Shown: piece by piece, positions 27,931 through 41,188 of the stretch
Layout: each line of letters begins with the position of its first letter
Position numbering within the stretch: position 1 is the first letter of the stretch
Source of the DNA: Apostichopus japonicus
Lineage: Eukaryota > Echinodermata > Holothuroidea > Aspidochirotida > Stichopodidae
Direction: 5' to 3'
Length of the DNA: 64,000 bases
NCBI RefSeq assembly: GCF_037975245.1
Contig: NC_092569.1
Coordinates: 31,130,668-31,194,667, forward strand
The notes under the pieces: generated by a model
Databases searched by the model: none
What the model was told of the DNA's origin: nothing
The model's input: only the letters and a program-made list of their open reading frames with translations
Translations under genes and position numbers: made by a program

Positions 27931-28194
27931 GTTGGTTCTTTGTTTTTGCAATGGGGCATAGTTTATCCCTAGTAATTAGTACAACGACATATTGCATACA
28001 ATATGTTCGTGACAGTGTTTCCAAGCAAAACAGGAGATGGGAGGAAGGAAATGAAACCCGATGTGTCTGCTTTGTCTTACTTTTTTTGCACAAACAAATG
28101 GATAAACCGCTCAAAAATATTGTCATTCAAGACAAATTTCTCAGCGTTGCTGATCTGGTTGGTTACTTGCTGGTAGCAAAGGATACTCAGCCAT

Positions 28195-28385
28195 GTTTTT
28201 GCGGGTGTGCGGGTGTCGGTGTGCGCGCTTCTCTGACAGTTGCGTGGGTCGGTGATATCTCAAAAACGGAGTGATGGATATTTGTCATACTTTCTATGTA
28301 GATGTACTATAGTAAGGAGTTGTGCTTCATATTTGTTGGCACTGACCTTTTGAATATTAATGAGGTAATGGGGTCAACCGTAAAA
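28195..28385 (+). repeat. Repeat with 'gatatctcaaaaacgg' segment
   Basis: The stretch from 'gtgtgcgcgc' through 'ggtgatatctcaaaaacgga' to 'actgaccttttgaatattaatgaggt' has the same build as the tandem repeat at 59290-59740 (gatatctcaa, tttggtac, aggtca). It is probably a distant member of the same repeat family. Confidence 0.35.
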
Positions 28386-28394
28386 ATCTTTACA

Positions 28395-28945
28395 TTGCAA
28401 TAACTCCGCAACCGTAAGTCGGACTGTTAACAAACTTGGGATATTGTTGATGGTTAGTGTAGATGGAACATGAAGGCCCAAATTTTAAATTTCCACATTT
28501 AATGCCTTTTGGGACACATTCTTTGGGTCCGACTTTGTGGGCCCCAATATTTTTGGGACCATTAAGGCCCACATTTTCTTTACATTGCAATAACTCAGCA
28601 ACCGTAAGTCCAATTGTAGCCAAACTGAGTTTACAGTTGATGGTTAATGTAGCTGGTACATTTTGGCCCGGCAAAATCTCCGGGCCCGTTTTAGGCCGGG
28701 TGGGCCCAAATTTTATTTTCACGTCAAATGCATTTTGGGTCACATTCTTTGGGCCCGATTACTTGTGGGACCATTTGGGCCCACATTTTGGAGGGTTCAG
28801 TTTTTTTGGGGCGAAACTATATTTTGAGCCACTTTGAGCCAAATATTTTTGGGACCATTTAGGCGTAACATTTTATCAGGGCCCAATTTTTTGGGAAGGT
28901 GCCAAATTTTAAACTTGCAATAACTCCACAACCTTAAATCAGGTT
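28395..28945. repeat. Degenerate tandem repeat rich in 'gggcccaaatttt'
   Basis: The anchor 'ttgcaataactc.gcaaccgtaagtc' occurs at 28395 and 28585 and in altered form at 28915, with 'gggccc(a)aattttt' and 'tttttgggacc' motifs many times between. Spacings are about 190 and 330 bp. The open frames on both strands here are by-products. Confidence 0.65.
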
Positions 28946-29363
28946 GCATCTAAACTTGGAATACAGTTTTTCGTTGATAGCTGGTACATGTGGGCATAAA
29001 TATTTTGCTATTGAATGATGACATACAACACATTAATATTCCACTTAGCAAGGAACCATAGCGCCTGTTGGGCTCTTGTTTAACAATCGTTCCATATGCT
29101 GCGTATTGTAATAGTCCACGCAAAAAGAAAAAAAAGAGTGATATTGATATTTCAATAGATATTCCGGTTTTTACTATATTCAATATTAATATGTACTAAA
29201 TCTCCGAATGATCCATTGCTACATAAATGATGACTAGTCCCGCTCATTACGAATGTTCTCGAATCAAATCATTTTCCTTTAACTTTATATAAACGAGAGA
29301 GCATTCTTGGATAACTTTCAATACCACTTGTGCTGGACAGCAACATGAAACGAATTGTAAAAA

Positions 29364-29610
29364 TGTATGTATGTATGTATATGTGATCTTTCCGCAAGCA
29401 GGAACTCGCGAAAGAAGCCATGGAGGCTTATAGACTAGCAAGCTGACCAAGCCAATCTCTCGGCACACATCCATTTAACGTCCATGTCGGGAAGTTATTA
29501 TTGAACAACACGATTGCCAGACGACACACATTGCCGTCGGCGGGAATCGAACCGGGGATCTCATGACTTGGAGACGCCGGCGTTAACAACTAGGCTATTC
29601 ACTCCGCCGT
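29364..29610 (-). mobile_element. tRNA-derived SINE
   Basis: On the minus strand an A-box-like TAGCCTAGTTGTTAAC (29582-29597) is followed by a B-box GGTTCGATTCCC (29542-29553) with tRNA-like spacing. A tRNA-unrelated body of about 160 bp follows, then an (ATAC)n-type tail near 29364-29382. The cloverleaf is not complete and a body and tail are present, so this is a SINE and not a tRNA gene. Confidence 0.65.
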
Positions 29611-29737
29611 TATGTTATTTGAAGTTTCAAGTTTGAAGTAAAATGTTTGAAGTTTGAAGTAAAATGTTATTTGAAGTTTCATGGTTTGCTCTTAAGTTTC
29701 GTGTTGTATCTGAGGAACTGACCTAATAGTTTGTGTG

Positions 29738-29994
29738 TTAGAATAAGTATTCCAGCCGTTGTAATTAATGAGCCTCAAATGGTCATTCCTCAAGTAAAAA
29801 TGGTCCAGAAGTAGAACATGGATAAATAGCAGTGATTCTTACGGTCATATCAAAATTAATTATTTGTTTGTTAGAATAAGTAGTCCAGCCGCTGTAATTA
29901 ATGAGCCTCAAATGGTCATTCCTCAAGTAAAAATGGTCCAGAAGTATAACATGGATAAATAGCAGTGATTCTTACGGTCATATCAAAATTAAGT
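29738..29994. repeat. 133-bp tandem duplication
   Basis: Two near-identical copies start at 29738 and 29871 ('ttagaataagta.tccagccg'), differing at a few bases. A more diverged relative lies at about 8440-8620. Confidence 0.9.
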
Positions 29995-32049
29995 TTGTGC
30001 CTTTATTTCTCCTGAATGTTATCCTTTCGAAGAAAATTGTAATACTGTGTTACGTTAACACTGTCAATCGAATTATCGTCAAGTTACGCTGGCTCCTTTA
30101 CTAAATCACAACATACCTTTCCGCCATTTAAGTCTGTTGTTCTTGTAATTTGCAAACTTTACGGTAGTTGACATTATAGTGTAGTGTTTGTGGGAACGAT
30201 TAACGCAAGAAAAACAACATCCAGAATTGTTCACTGCGTCTCTTCTGCCTTCTGATTATGAAGTAAATAAAAGTTATAAGTAACATCAAGAAGTTAAATC
30301 TAATATCAAACGATTAACCAAACCGGAACGAAGGAGAAATTAAACAGACGCGAAGTCAACGTATTGACACTCCTGTTTAACTCTTTGCTTAGGCCTAAAC
30401 TCGACGACGTACAATAAATTTGCCTTAACAAGCGTAAGGTCAATATTATCCTTAGATACTGCAAACTCTTCTATAGTCATCCGGTTTTCGGGAAGTTGTT
30501 GACATGCTCACTTACAAAAAAAAATTCTTCAACAGCAGGGATTTGTTTTACAATCTCTTTTCAGAAACTAAGCAATACAACCTATAAATGGTATCCGAAT
30601 ATTTTAATGCATGTGATGCTGTGTTTCACGATGCGCGTGAGTGTTGTACGTGTGGTCGTGTGTGGGTTACATTTTTGGATGTGAGTGGCGTCGTGCAGTG
30701 TTTCTTGGTTTAAGTTACCCTTTATGCTATTTGCTTCTGGTTTATTCTAAATAATTGTCACAACAACGATTGACGACAAAGGACATGCATCTGTTTTGTA
30801 GGCTTAAAGCGAACAATTTCATGTAAGTTGTTTCTCTGAAACCTCCTTTGATGTCACAAATGACATTAGTGTAATTTAAGAATGATATTGTCTATGGAAA
30901 GTACAGTTTTATTTTTATTTCTTATATCCAATGATTGTTATTAATGTTGGTTTAGTCACAGGCTTGTCCAGATTGCACAGAATGACTGTATAGAACTGAT
31001 CATGAATAAAATTTGTTCAATGATTTAAGATTTGAACTACGTTGTGTGAATTGTTGACTCTGTGACTGTTTAAAATAAATCGCTGTGAGATTTGTACACC
31101 TTTTGGAATATAATCTATTTAACTACTTATTTTTACCCGTACCTATCACCCAAACTCCCTGCCCCCTCCAAAAAAAATGGTTTTCGTGGAATACAAATAA
31201 GAAATATTATTGCCATAACCAACTGACCCAGCATATTCCAGGAATACATTGAGGCACTGAGCTTTTTCACAAGAAGATGTAACCTAGCCCTTTTGAAGCT
31301 AACCTCGTAGCTTGTTACTACACAAATAAGGAAATGAAGGGGGTGTTAATTTAGATGGTACAGCAAAAACTATTTGTGTATTACGACTTCAGTGTAGTTA
31401 CGCCAATACTAGTGATACTAGTACTCGGCCGCGCTTCCTCCAAAGGTTCGCCACTTGTACCACTGAAGGATTTATTTTCCCCGATCTTGTCTTCGGAGTT
31501 TTTAATGTCGGTTATTTGATAGGAACACTACTCGTTTATGTCGACCCGTTAAAGCCTATTTTTTTTTTATTAGAAAGGACGGATCGTAGTCTGCTTCCGT
31601 GAAGTGTTCGCTACATTCGGAGCTGTACACTAGCTAGGCCCAGTGAATCGGCGCTGGTGTTCTGCACTAACTTGGTCATAATCGCCGTGTTATTTTCCTC
31701 CTTCGGCCATCGATGAATGCTAATTACATGGGTTATGACATTACTGCAACCCCCAAAAACACAAAGGACCGGTATTGCTCTCGGATATATTACAATATGT
31801 AAAAACAAACTTGAAATTTATAACAATATAGCGTAATACAGTGGTTGTTCTCTCAGTGTAAATGTTCGTGTATGTGGCGGTATGATCGTCGCGCATCCGG
31901 TACATTCTTGGGCTTTTCAATTGTGTTCCTAATATGAAGTTATCGTTGTCTTGTTTCAATGTCGCATTTTTCAGTTGTCTTTATTCGGGTGCAAATATTA
32001 AAATTTAATTTCTAATTAGTCCTTGAAGTTTTAAAGGTGACGAGAATAG
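29995..32049. other. Intergenic, no gene seen
   Basis: Short open frames (30496, 31611, 31741) show no domain. A C-rich stretch 'ccctgccccctcc' sits at 31158. Nothing supports a gene. Confidence 0.5.
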
Positions 32050-33725
32050 TTCTGAACAAAGATGTTCTCATAGATTCAGAGGAAGTTACTCTCGATTAGT
32101 TGGATTTTACATTTCATGGACTCTTTAAGGGAATGTCTGTTATGATCAATGAAAAAGACAGCTTCATCCGCGTATTGAAGCAACATTGTTTCATTTCCGG
32201 TGAAATAAAGTCCCCTTAGAATTGCATTACAATTAATTGTCAAAGCTAGAATTTCTGCCCACAGAGTAAAAATATAAAGGCTTAAGGAGCCGTCTTGCCA
32301 ACACCTCTTTTAATTGAAAAGAAACCTGCAGTACATCTATTGTTATAAATGCAAAACTACTGTTGTTAAAGAGAACATGAATCAACTTTTTAAAGCTATT
32401 GCCGAAATTAAAGAAAGTGAGAGTAGAGTGAATAAAGTTCCACTCCAATCTGTCCAGAGCTTGCTCAAAGTCAACTATAAAAATGAAACCTGGTACATTT
32501 TGCTCAGAAGTATAATTAATCAGATCTAATCAAATCAAATATTTTCGCCAATGAATTTTCCTTTAATGGCACCGCTTTACTGAGGACCGATTACTTTAGG
32601 AATAACTAGTTAAAGTCGTGACGCAAGTGCCTTAGCAACTATTTTGTAATCGGTATTAAGTAATGCGATAGGACGGTATTTTTTGTAGCATTATTTCCAG
32701 CTTTTATATTAAGAATTACATTACCTCTTGGCTGTTCCTCCGACAAAGTACCATTAAGGTAATCATGGTTAAATGCGTCTAACAAAGTTTGACCAATCAC
32801 TGGCCAAAATTTCTTATAAAAGTTAACACATAGACAATCAGAGCCTGGGGCGTTGCATTTACCATCGATAACATGGCTTGTTTACATCCATATAGGGAAA
32901 AAGCATCTTCAGAATCTTTAACATTTGTTTGGATAATTATTAAGGAAGTTCTTTGCAAAGCTAGTGTTAGAGGAATAACAATTTTTGTATATATTTATTT
33001 GAATATACCGTGTTTTTCAGTCAAAACACCGCCATCACTATTCTAAATTCTCCGAATTGAACTATTGGTTTTACTTTTTTTTTCTAAGCCTAAGAAATGC
33101 TTGGTATTTTCTAATTCTTCTTAACTAATCTAGCCCTATAACTAACGATTTCGGCCTAAAGCTTACAATTATAACAATCCAGCAACTTATGTGGGCCTCC
33201 TTTTGTTGTGAACGGATAACAGCAGTGTCGGAAATATACAGCTGCTGTTCTAAAATAGAATCTTTGAAAGGAGCGACAGCGTGTTTTGGCTTTGGCTTTC
33301 TCGAAAACCATACTATTTATTTTAATACTGTATTAAAAGTACTCCCGTCGTACAGATTGATCCGGAAAGCAATTTTGGACAGGTTTTCACTGATAAATTC
33401 ATAATTAGGGCAACCAAATTATGATCATTTAGAAAATCATTATTGAATTTCCAGTAGCCGGGCCTCTGTTTTTTTAATAGTTAGGCTAAGATTAACCATA
33501 TAATGGTCGAACAAGATACCGGGAGAAAAGGTGATGCTACTTAGACAATGCTTGAGATCACTAGAAAGAAGAAAGAAATATAACCTACTATGAATGCCAG
33601 GAGTAACGTTAGAACTCCAAGTATTTTTTTGCACAACTGATTTCACTTCTCCACACGTCAATGAGATCAAAGATACCCATCAATGATAAGATTAGTCGTT
33701 CCTAGGCGATGTCATGAAATTGAAA
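32050..33725 (-). mobile_element. Decayed L1/Tx1-like LINE (endonuclease and RT remnants)
   Basis: On the minus strand, 33440-33670 gives SSNVTPGIHSRLYFFLLSSD and then FSPGILFDHYMVNLSLT, matching the end of a LINE endonuclease (SRIDFFL...SDH pattern). Further along, about 32650-32830 gives KKFWPVIGQTLLDAFNHDYL then LSEEQPRGNVILNIK, the start of the RT domain. At 32233-32448 FFNFGNSFKKLIHVLFNN is followed by a decayed FQL motif. Frameshifts and stops throughout show it is dead. It lies downstream of the orphan FReD exons. Confidence 0.75.
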
Positions 33726-34191
33726 TTAGCTCCTATCTAATATAATGAAAACAATATTAGTCAAAATACTGATGCCAGCTTGAATTGTTTTTATTTGCGT
33801 CATTTTACATTATTCTCAGTGATTTAAGATTACATTTAAATAAATTAATTTTTAATCAATGACATTATCGATAAATGACAAAGTATCAGGCGTCATCGAG
33901 TTTCATGCAGTGCTAACTATTCCCTTGAAAAATGCTGCACCGTCATTAATATTTACCGCATGACATATGGTATCATTGTAATTCGACCAATGATCACGTT
34001 TGGGTATACCTGATCTATGTTAAAGATAATGTTCATGATATGTAATAACTATACAAAGCTGAACGACACATTGCTGCCTTTCTGTCACTTTGGTTTTCTA
34101 TTTCTAAAAATCTTCTAAAATTTTAATACAACGATATTTAACATATGTTGTAATGTCTCCGATCATTGTGACTTTAAAGACTTCTAATTTA
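33726..34191. other. 3' flank of the orphan FReD exons
   Basis: Non-coding. Aligns loosely with the 3' flanks of genes B (about 12000-12386) and C (about 40740-41188), for example 'gaagacttc.aat.tactaatttgatc' before the stop codon. Confidence 0.5.
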
Positions 34192-34679
34192 CTAATTTGA
34201 TCTTCGGATTGGCTGTATTTTCATTGTTTTTGTTGTTATACCGCAATCAGAACCGTGAAGATTCTTCCAGAAGATACCGCGGTTATCGTTGAACAAGTAG
34301 TCACCGTTGAGATTGGAGTAGCCGCAGGAATGGACAGTTATTTGGTAGACCGGGTTTAGGTTTTTTGGATAATCATTAAAATAACAATAATAATAACCAC
34401 AACCGTCACACCTAAAGCATTTACAATGTGGACGACTACGAGGGCAATAAAGATTGCTGTCACAATCACTATGACAGATACAGGCGGTGTACTCGTAGTC
34501 TCCTGTAGCTACGCGGTTGCTGAATGAGTAGCAGTTGCTGGTAGAGCCCGTAATGCTATCGTCTGGATACCACCAGCCACCTCGGTGTTTTTCTGCGCAG
34601 TCGAAGCTATTCGATCCATCATTGTCTTGATCGTGCGTACTAAATCGTTTTCCTGAATTTGCCCCCATAGCGTTGTTAC
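34192..34679 (-). CDS. Orphan FReD C-terminal exon with Cys-rich insert
   Basis: Intact exon: acceptor TTCCAG, G-NNAMGANSGKRFSTHDQDND, CAEKHRGGWWY, about 80 inserted residues, CGYSNLNGDY, RGIFWKNLHGSDCGIT and a stop. The insert has fewer Tyr runs than gene B but keeps Cys pairs (CKCFRCDGCG). No stop or frameshift is visible. Together with the exon at 35736 it forms the last two exons of a family member whose upstream exons are absent between here and gene C. It could be a partial duplicate or an alternative 3' end for gene C. Confidence 0.75.
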
Positions 34680-35735
34680 CTGGAAGTAACGAATAATTGG
34701 GGACTTTATTTTCTTGTTACTTTGTTCCATTTCTGACCATTTGTATGGAAACCTTAGTTCATAACATCGTTTATTGTGTTTATAGATTTCGTTATATCGA
34801 TAGTATAGTGTAAAGTATACTTTCAACAATTGCGAAGAAATATGAAATAATGAAGCAATACCAAGGTACGTGTGAGATGAGTAGAAATGTAATCAGCTCA
34901 TTCTTTCGAGTACTCATATTTTGCCAATTGTAGTATGGTCTTGAATTTTCAACAGTGTAGGTTTTCAAATAAGAGGAAAAGTTGTAATGTGCTTCTTTTT
35001 TTTTCGTCATCGCCTTTATAGTAAAATATCTTTTCTGACGTACTTTACTTCCATTTGATATAGGCAAAACAATTATTTACCTATGTGATTATACATTATA
35101 ACGATAAGAACTAAGGCAGGTAATGATTTTTGAGAAGTTGAAACATACAGTTCGTTTCGACTGATCTCTGTCAAAAACGTTCAAATTCATAGGATACTTT
35201 TGTTTTTATTATTGTTATATCATTGGCTTCTTAAAAAATACAATGAACTAATTTTGAATTGTGAAATGAAACTTAATTTTATTTTTTATTTTTTCATGAA
35301 ATGTAATTATTTCACTCTTGAATAATATCTTTCAACCACAAAGTGAACTGAAATGCTGCAGCAGTTCTATGGTTTCCAAACTAGTTGTTATTCCTTCCTA
35401 AGATCGACAAAGCATGTATGAAAATGCAAGAAAGTATACCCAGAACTATATAGAGGCTTGGTTGATATGATATATCATTATGTTACAATCTAAAATGATA
35501 CCAACACGGGTCAAAGTGTTAAGCAATTGTACAATGAGCAATCAGTACGGGACTCTTAGCACAATGTCTAGTACATAGTTCTACATTAGTATCCACAATA
35601 GATTTATAATATGACCTGCGTATATGTACGAGTGCAAATACTAGAGTATGATTACGACTACAGGTAGTTATGTTAGAATAAGATAACGCAATAATTACAC
35701 TTCTGCGTATGATTGACATTTAGCACAATACATAC
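34680..35735 (-). other. Intron between the orphan FReD exons
   Basis: About 1.06 kb with GT and AG ends, homologous to the last introns of genes B and C ('aactgaaatgctgcagcagtt' and 'tgatatgatat' segments shared). Nothing else seen. Confidence 0.6.
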
Positions 35736-35997
35736 CAGCATTTCCATTGTAGCCACTCAATGACAGTTGGTATTTGTCTCCCTCGTTACTGATCCTGAAA
35801 GATGAATAACGGCTGTGATATGTTGATCCTTCTCTGTTTGTCTTTTCTATTAGAAGTTGGTAGGTTTTTTGGTTTGTTAATTTGTATATTTTATCGTTGC
35901 CAATCCAGTGGTCTCCTGTGGGGTTTCCAAAACCGTTTTTGTACTCATTCCAGTTTCGATAAAAGTTGACGGATCTACTTGTACGTCTTTGCAAAAT
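35736..35997 (-). CDS. Orphan FReD middle exon
   Basis: 262 nt with AG acceptor and GTATGT donor: ILQRRTSRSVNFYRNWNEYK, GDHWIGNDKIYKLTNQ, YSSFRISNEGDKYQLSLSGY, NGNA. Phase 0 in and 1 out, compatible with splicing from gene C exon 43539-43838 (which ends GGWT in phase 0). No FReD start exon lies between 35998 and gene C. Confidence 0.78.
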
Positions 35998-36414
35998 CTA
36001 TAGAAACAGAATAAACAAGTACATCGATACCTGTTGAGAACTATATGAAGTTCCTCATTTTGCTACAATATTTTAAGAATTAACTGTTGTAGGTCAATGT
36101 AGCCTTCAAGCAGATAACTATACTCAGTTGCTTACTTGTTTAGCCAGAGTGATTAATAAGTTTGTCAAGTGAGGGCCAGTGCTACAAATGTATCGAAAAA
36201 ATATTTCCGAGCGCTACGCGCGAGTTCAACATGTAGATGTTGACGAGGAGCACGGAGGGAGGGGGGTACAAGGCAGCAGTCGGAATTTTCTGGCTCCAAA
36301 ACCCATCCAGTATGAATTTCAGCCGCTACACCCCCAATCATCAGGCCTTAGCTACGTCCCTTAAATAGACGTTTTATGCTATAGGTAGGCCTATAAGTAT
36401 ACCGGAACATGGCT
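35998..36414. repeat. Dispersed repeat fragment at 36180-36362
   Basis: The 36180-36362 part is GC-richer than its surroundings and ends 'aggccttagctacgtccctt', like the repeat at 27700-27930. The 61-residue frame over it is not recognisable. The rest shows nothing. Confidence 0.35.
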
Positions 36415-38900
36415 TTTCTTCTATGGATTGGGGACAACCTTTACAACATGTACTGTATGAAATACTTATTTGTGGAGTTGATACGCGATTATTCAAACAT
36501 CTTTTTCCACCTATATGTTAGCAATATCCTTTTTATTTTATTTAATCATATCTAAATTTAGATTACATTGTCGGAACGTTGTATATGTTGTTATAATTTT
36601 CCATATAACCACCTTACTTTGTTCGTGTTCGTGGGAGTGGGAGTGGGAATGGTAGTTTTAATCGCTAATACGGATTCATCGTGGTAAGTTTAGTAAATAG
36701 CTGTTTCGTTAAGCTGCAGGTCTCATATTCTGTCAGCAGTATTTGTTTACCCAATGCAGGTTAATCAGTAAGTACTTACTAAAGCGATTCAATATCTCGT
36801 CCATAGAATTTTAATTAAAGCAATTAAAAGTCACATAGTCCTATTTAAATTAACATATAAATTTAAACAACACCGCACCAACGTTTTGTCCTCCATTCCA
36901 TTTAAGTTAATTATTGAAGAAAATCAACACCTTCGACGGGTTAAATATAAAAAAAGGTATTGACTAGATGTTTCCATTCATCAATTATATTTACTGGGAA
37001 AAATCATGACATGAAATATAAAAAATAGGTCTTAATAATCCACTTGACAGTTTGGCTATATGAGTACGTTTAATTGGAAGAGCCCCCTCTAGTTGCTTCA
37101 AATATACGTTTATCAATATTTCATCTAAATTCGCCGATATTAACGCAATAATTTATTCAATAATACTTCGTTGTCGGAATGTTATTAACTTTCTCTCTTT
37201 TCTTCATCTTTTTCTTCCACTTCTTCTATGTATTTATTTCTTTTACATAGTAGCCTATGCAGTTCCTAACCATCATTGTTATAGAAAACTAGGCTATAAA
37301 ATGAATATTCATGTAAAATTGTCTATTGTCAATCAAATATAAGTTAAAACGATCTTATCATTTCAAGTGTCGTTTATGCCACCTATGTACATTATTGATA
37401 ATGTTGTACAGTGATGAGTAGGATTAACTATTTGATATCAAAATAAAAAAAAAACATCCCCTCTTTATTAATACATCCTTGTGCTTTTTATTGGATAGGC
37501 GTTTGAGGGAAAGATCCTTAGATGTTTCTTGTAACATGACAGTTTAGACTTTTTGGACGCAAGGTAATGTTACATTGCCTTTTTTACCGCATTGGCGGCA
37601 CATTCACATAAACTGGTAATTAATTTGGTGTCCTCGTGTAGCAGGAAAACCTTTCGCCTTTTGGGGGAACAATTTGATAAAAATAATCCATTTCACGGGC
37701 ATGGTTCTAAAGCGACGTGTTGCTGGTGCTACGGTGGCGCTTCAGTTCACAAAGGAAAGTTTAGGAACTTTGCGTCTAAGTTTTATCATATTTTGTTTTG
37801 CTTCGATCACTTGGGTACGTAAGCATACTGGGTCTCATGTGGAAAGTGTTTGTACGAAGACGAAAATCTGTGGGCGTTTAAGGCTTTAGATCGATGAATA
37901 GGTAAATCCGTATGGTTCCTTGGTTGCATCTGCAACGCTTCCTGCATATGTTTGACTTGCTCTGGATGCATCTGTTTTGCCAAATTTGAGACTTGGGTTT
38001 TGTCTCTAGGGCTTTTAAATTACACGATGTAATGTGTGATATTACTCGTTTCCTTTGACAGTTAAATAAATATTGTGATAAAGCTCATAGAAATATTTCA
38101 TGTGATCAACTTTCTATTAACATCATATCTCTATGATGATTTCTTTTTAGAAAACCAATCATTTATGCGTTGATCGTTCCCATTTGATATCATGATATGG
38201 TATAAAATAATCAACTTTTGTAAAATAGGTCAAGATTTGCCTCCAATTCCGACCGGAGACCCTAAGCAAAAGGATTTTAGAAAGGATTACAGACAGCTCC
38301 ATAACAGATGGCTGGTATTCCCCATAGCAATGCACAACCCACTCAGGCGTATATTGGTACCTTCGGATATATTGAGAGAAATGAATCCGTTTTCAAATAT
38401 CACCTTAATTATAAAGAAAAAATGTATCGACTATGAAAAAGACAATATACGCAATTGTCTCATGAGAGCTACCGTCATTTTAGCTTACGAATAATTGAAT
38501 CCTGATTACCACGCACACTTCTTATTAAAATGATTCTGGAAATATGAAATGCCAGAAATAAGACGTCCAAAGGAGTAAAAGAAAATGATATTGGCTCAAC
38601 TCTAACGAAAATTGACACCCGATTACATCCCGGTTCTCCTTTTATTTAATTGTTTTGTATTAATGACGGTTCCAGAAAAGAGGTTTAATTGTCTATGAAT
38701 ACATTGCGGGTTTAACCACTACTATGAGAACGTCATATTCAGCGTATAGAAACACGCTTCTGCTCAGGGCGTGCTCAAATTGCATTTCAAGACGCACGTT
38801 ACCCTTTTTCGGAGATTAAAGTCGCCTCCGCTAGCTAGGTTAGGTGTTATAACATGCATACAACGGGCACCCTTTTGCGTAGTCACTACGACTGATCTGA
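36415..38900. repeat. Segmental duplication, copy 1
   Basis: 36415-36690 matches 57725-57990 ('tatggattggggacaacctttacaacatgtac'), and about 36860-37730 matches 62883-63735 ('caccgcaccaacgttttgt' onward). 38640-38900 matches 63800-64000. In this copy the two arms are only about 170 bp apart. The reading frame found at 63358-63771 is broken here by a stop. The plus frame at 38192-38494 has no known domain. Confidence 0.8.
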
Positions 38901-39299
38901 TTGCCTTTGTCACTGAACATACTATTGAATCCCGAATGCAGGCCATTACGTAGCGATCATCCGTTAAAGGGCGTAACGGTTTCCATGGTAACTGTTCACC
39001 GTCGACGAATAACGCTAAAAAAGACAGTTGGGCCCATGAAGTTGAATAGTGCGAAGGCGTTGCATCCACAGTCTCTCTCTCTTCTTCAGCCGATCGATTT
39101 GAAGTCGAATTACTACCGAAGCATTATACATGTATATACATTACAAACAATATTTGTGAATGATAACAATTCTGCCAATACGAACCAGCAATTGTCTGAC
39201 GATATGGACAAGGACAATACGTCAGTTTTATTTATTTATTTCTTCATTTATGATAGTTGTTCAATATTTTTGGATATTGCTTGAACATATTACGCGGAA

Positions 39300-41188
39300 A
39301 ACAACCGTAGATTATTTCAGATATCATTTTCTTTTCGTTGTAGTAATTGGCATATATAAATTAACCCAGAGCTATGGTATTTCAGAGAGATCCGAGTCAT
39401 GTATTTACTGGTTTAGGTGCTGGAAAGAGCGGGTGGGTTGCTGTCAGTAAAAAAATACACACTAGAGCCTTTGTTATAATCTTTCCACTCTCTCAACTTT
39501 GTTGTTTTGATGTTTTCTAACAACTGCTCTTTATATTTATAAAGATTGCACTTGCTTCCTTTCTAGTTTTGAATGTTTTCATTTTTTTTTATCTAAATTT
39601 TTACTCCCATGCTTCCTATTTAAAAATTACTTGAAATGTATTCAGGAATAACTGAAAGTTGAGGGAAACTCCAAGGTTTGGAAGCGATAACACAACTTCA
39701 GTATATAAAATGTTTTGTCAGTTTTATATTTATCCATTCGTTATGTCTTTTCGATATCAAAGTAAGTTATATATTTCCATGTGTTCTTTTATTACTCATC
39801 TCGTCTGGCATGTAGTTTTGCCCTTTTTACGAATTATCCACAGGGTCGAAAATGGTGCGACACTCTCTTTCCAGTGCTGTGAAAGAAATACTAAGGATCC
39901 AATGTTTACAAAAGGGCCGACAAAGGACCACTTTCCATAAATCAAAGTGTACCTTTTGTCACTTTGAAAATAACGTGTTTGACATTGTTGTAATCTTAAA
40001 GATGAACCCCGCAAGTTCTTTGTATAATCAACAAGACTCCATTATCTGTTGATGAATACCAGGGATGTGGAGACGGAATACACAGGCCACTGTCATCCCG
40101 TGCCCCCCCCCAGCTCCCCACCTATGCCCTCCAATTTCAGTGAAATTCTTGAAGATGACACTCTCCTCTGATTTTGTAAGTCTCAAGGGGATTCATGTCG
40201 GAATATATGTGTTATATTTCAAACACAGTAGTACGCTTTAAATGCTGGGGTTCGTGGGGATGATCAGGTGGTTATCGCACTTAACTAGGAATTCGGAGAA
40301 CGATCATTTCTATAGTCGGGACAATCAAGCAAATGACAAAATGGACAATCACTACATCATATTCTTACATGGAGATGAGTGAGAAAGAATGAAAGTTATG
40401 CAGATTAATGGTAAGTAAGTGAGTGTGGTTGAATACGTACCTTTGGCAAATATCTAATTAAAGGAGTCTCCCAGAACCCTGGTTATATATGATTAACTTC
40501 GAGTGCATGTAAACGCTTCTTTCATTTTCGTAAGCAAATGTACCATCTAATTGTGTCAATGTAAGGATATTTAATCATGAATAAGAGTGCACATATTCTA
40601 GTGATTTCGGTTGGTTGTGTTCTTTCTGCATAAACTATTGCGCTTTACACTGGCAGTAGAACTGTTCTCTCAAACATAATACATAAAGATCCAAGAAAGT
40701 AAATCGAAACGTATAAGATATCGTTCATAGTTAGGCGATGTCATAACATTGTCACTTGTTTTTATTCAATATTATCGCAACTTTTGGAAAGGAATCTTAC
40801 TGGTCAGTATACTGATGTATTTCTTAATATATTTTGTTTGCATCACTTCTTAGTATTCTCAGTGACATCATTACTAATAACATTTAAGAAAAATCGAATT
40901 CAATACCATTTATGTAAACTCTGGACAAATTATCAAATGCCATCGAGTTTTCTGTGATTGTTGTACCACTCTTAAATTGTTTTACCGTCGTTTGATAGTT
41001 TGCTCCATAACATAGTACTGCATTGGAAGGCTAACTAGTGTCTCTTTCCTTCACTTCCATCTTTTAAATATGCAAACTTGTACTAGCTTCGATATGTACT
41101 TCCTTGTTTAATATATGTTATTATATCGCCAACCGTTTCCTGTCCTTGTTACCTTGTTACCTTGAAGACTTCAAATCCACTACTTTGA
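39300..41188. repeat. Duplicated 3' flank of gene C
   Basis: Non-coding DNA aligning by eye with 11200-12386 downstream of gene B. Landmarks are 'agagcctttgttataatctttccactc' (39463), 'catggagatgagtgagaa' (40369) and 'ggttggttgtgttctttctg' (40610). Frames at 39160 and 39659 are not recognisable. Confidence 0.7.

Noticed and set aside
28463-28837. Gly/Pro-rich frames on both strands
   Set aside because: They lie in a degenerate 'gggcccaaatttt' tandem repeat; overlapping frames on both strands are expected from its composition.
29533-29610. tRNA gene on the minus strand
   Set aside because: A- and B-boxes are present but the acceptor stem and anticodon arm do not form a good cloverleaf, and a SINE body and tail follow.
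38192-38494. 100-residue plus-strand frame
   Set aside because: No recognisable domain, no splice partner, and partly within duplicated non-coding DNA.
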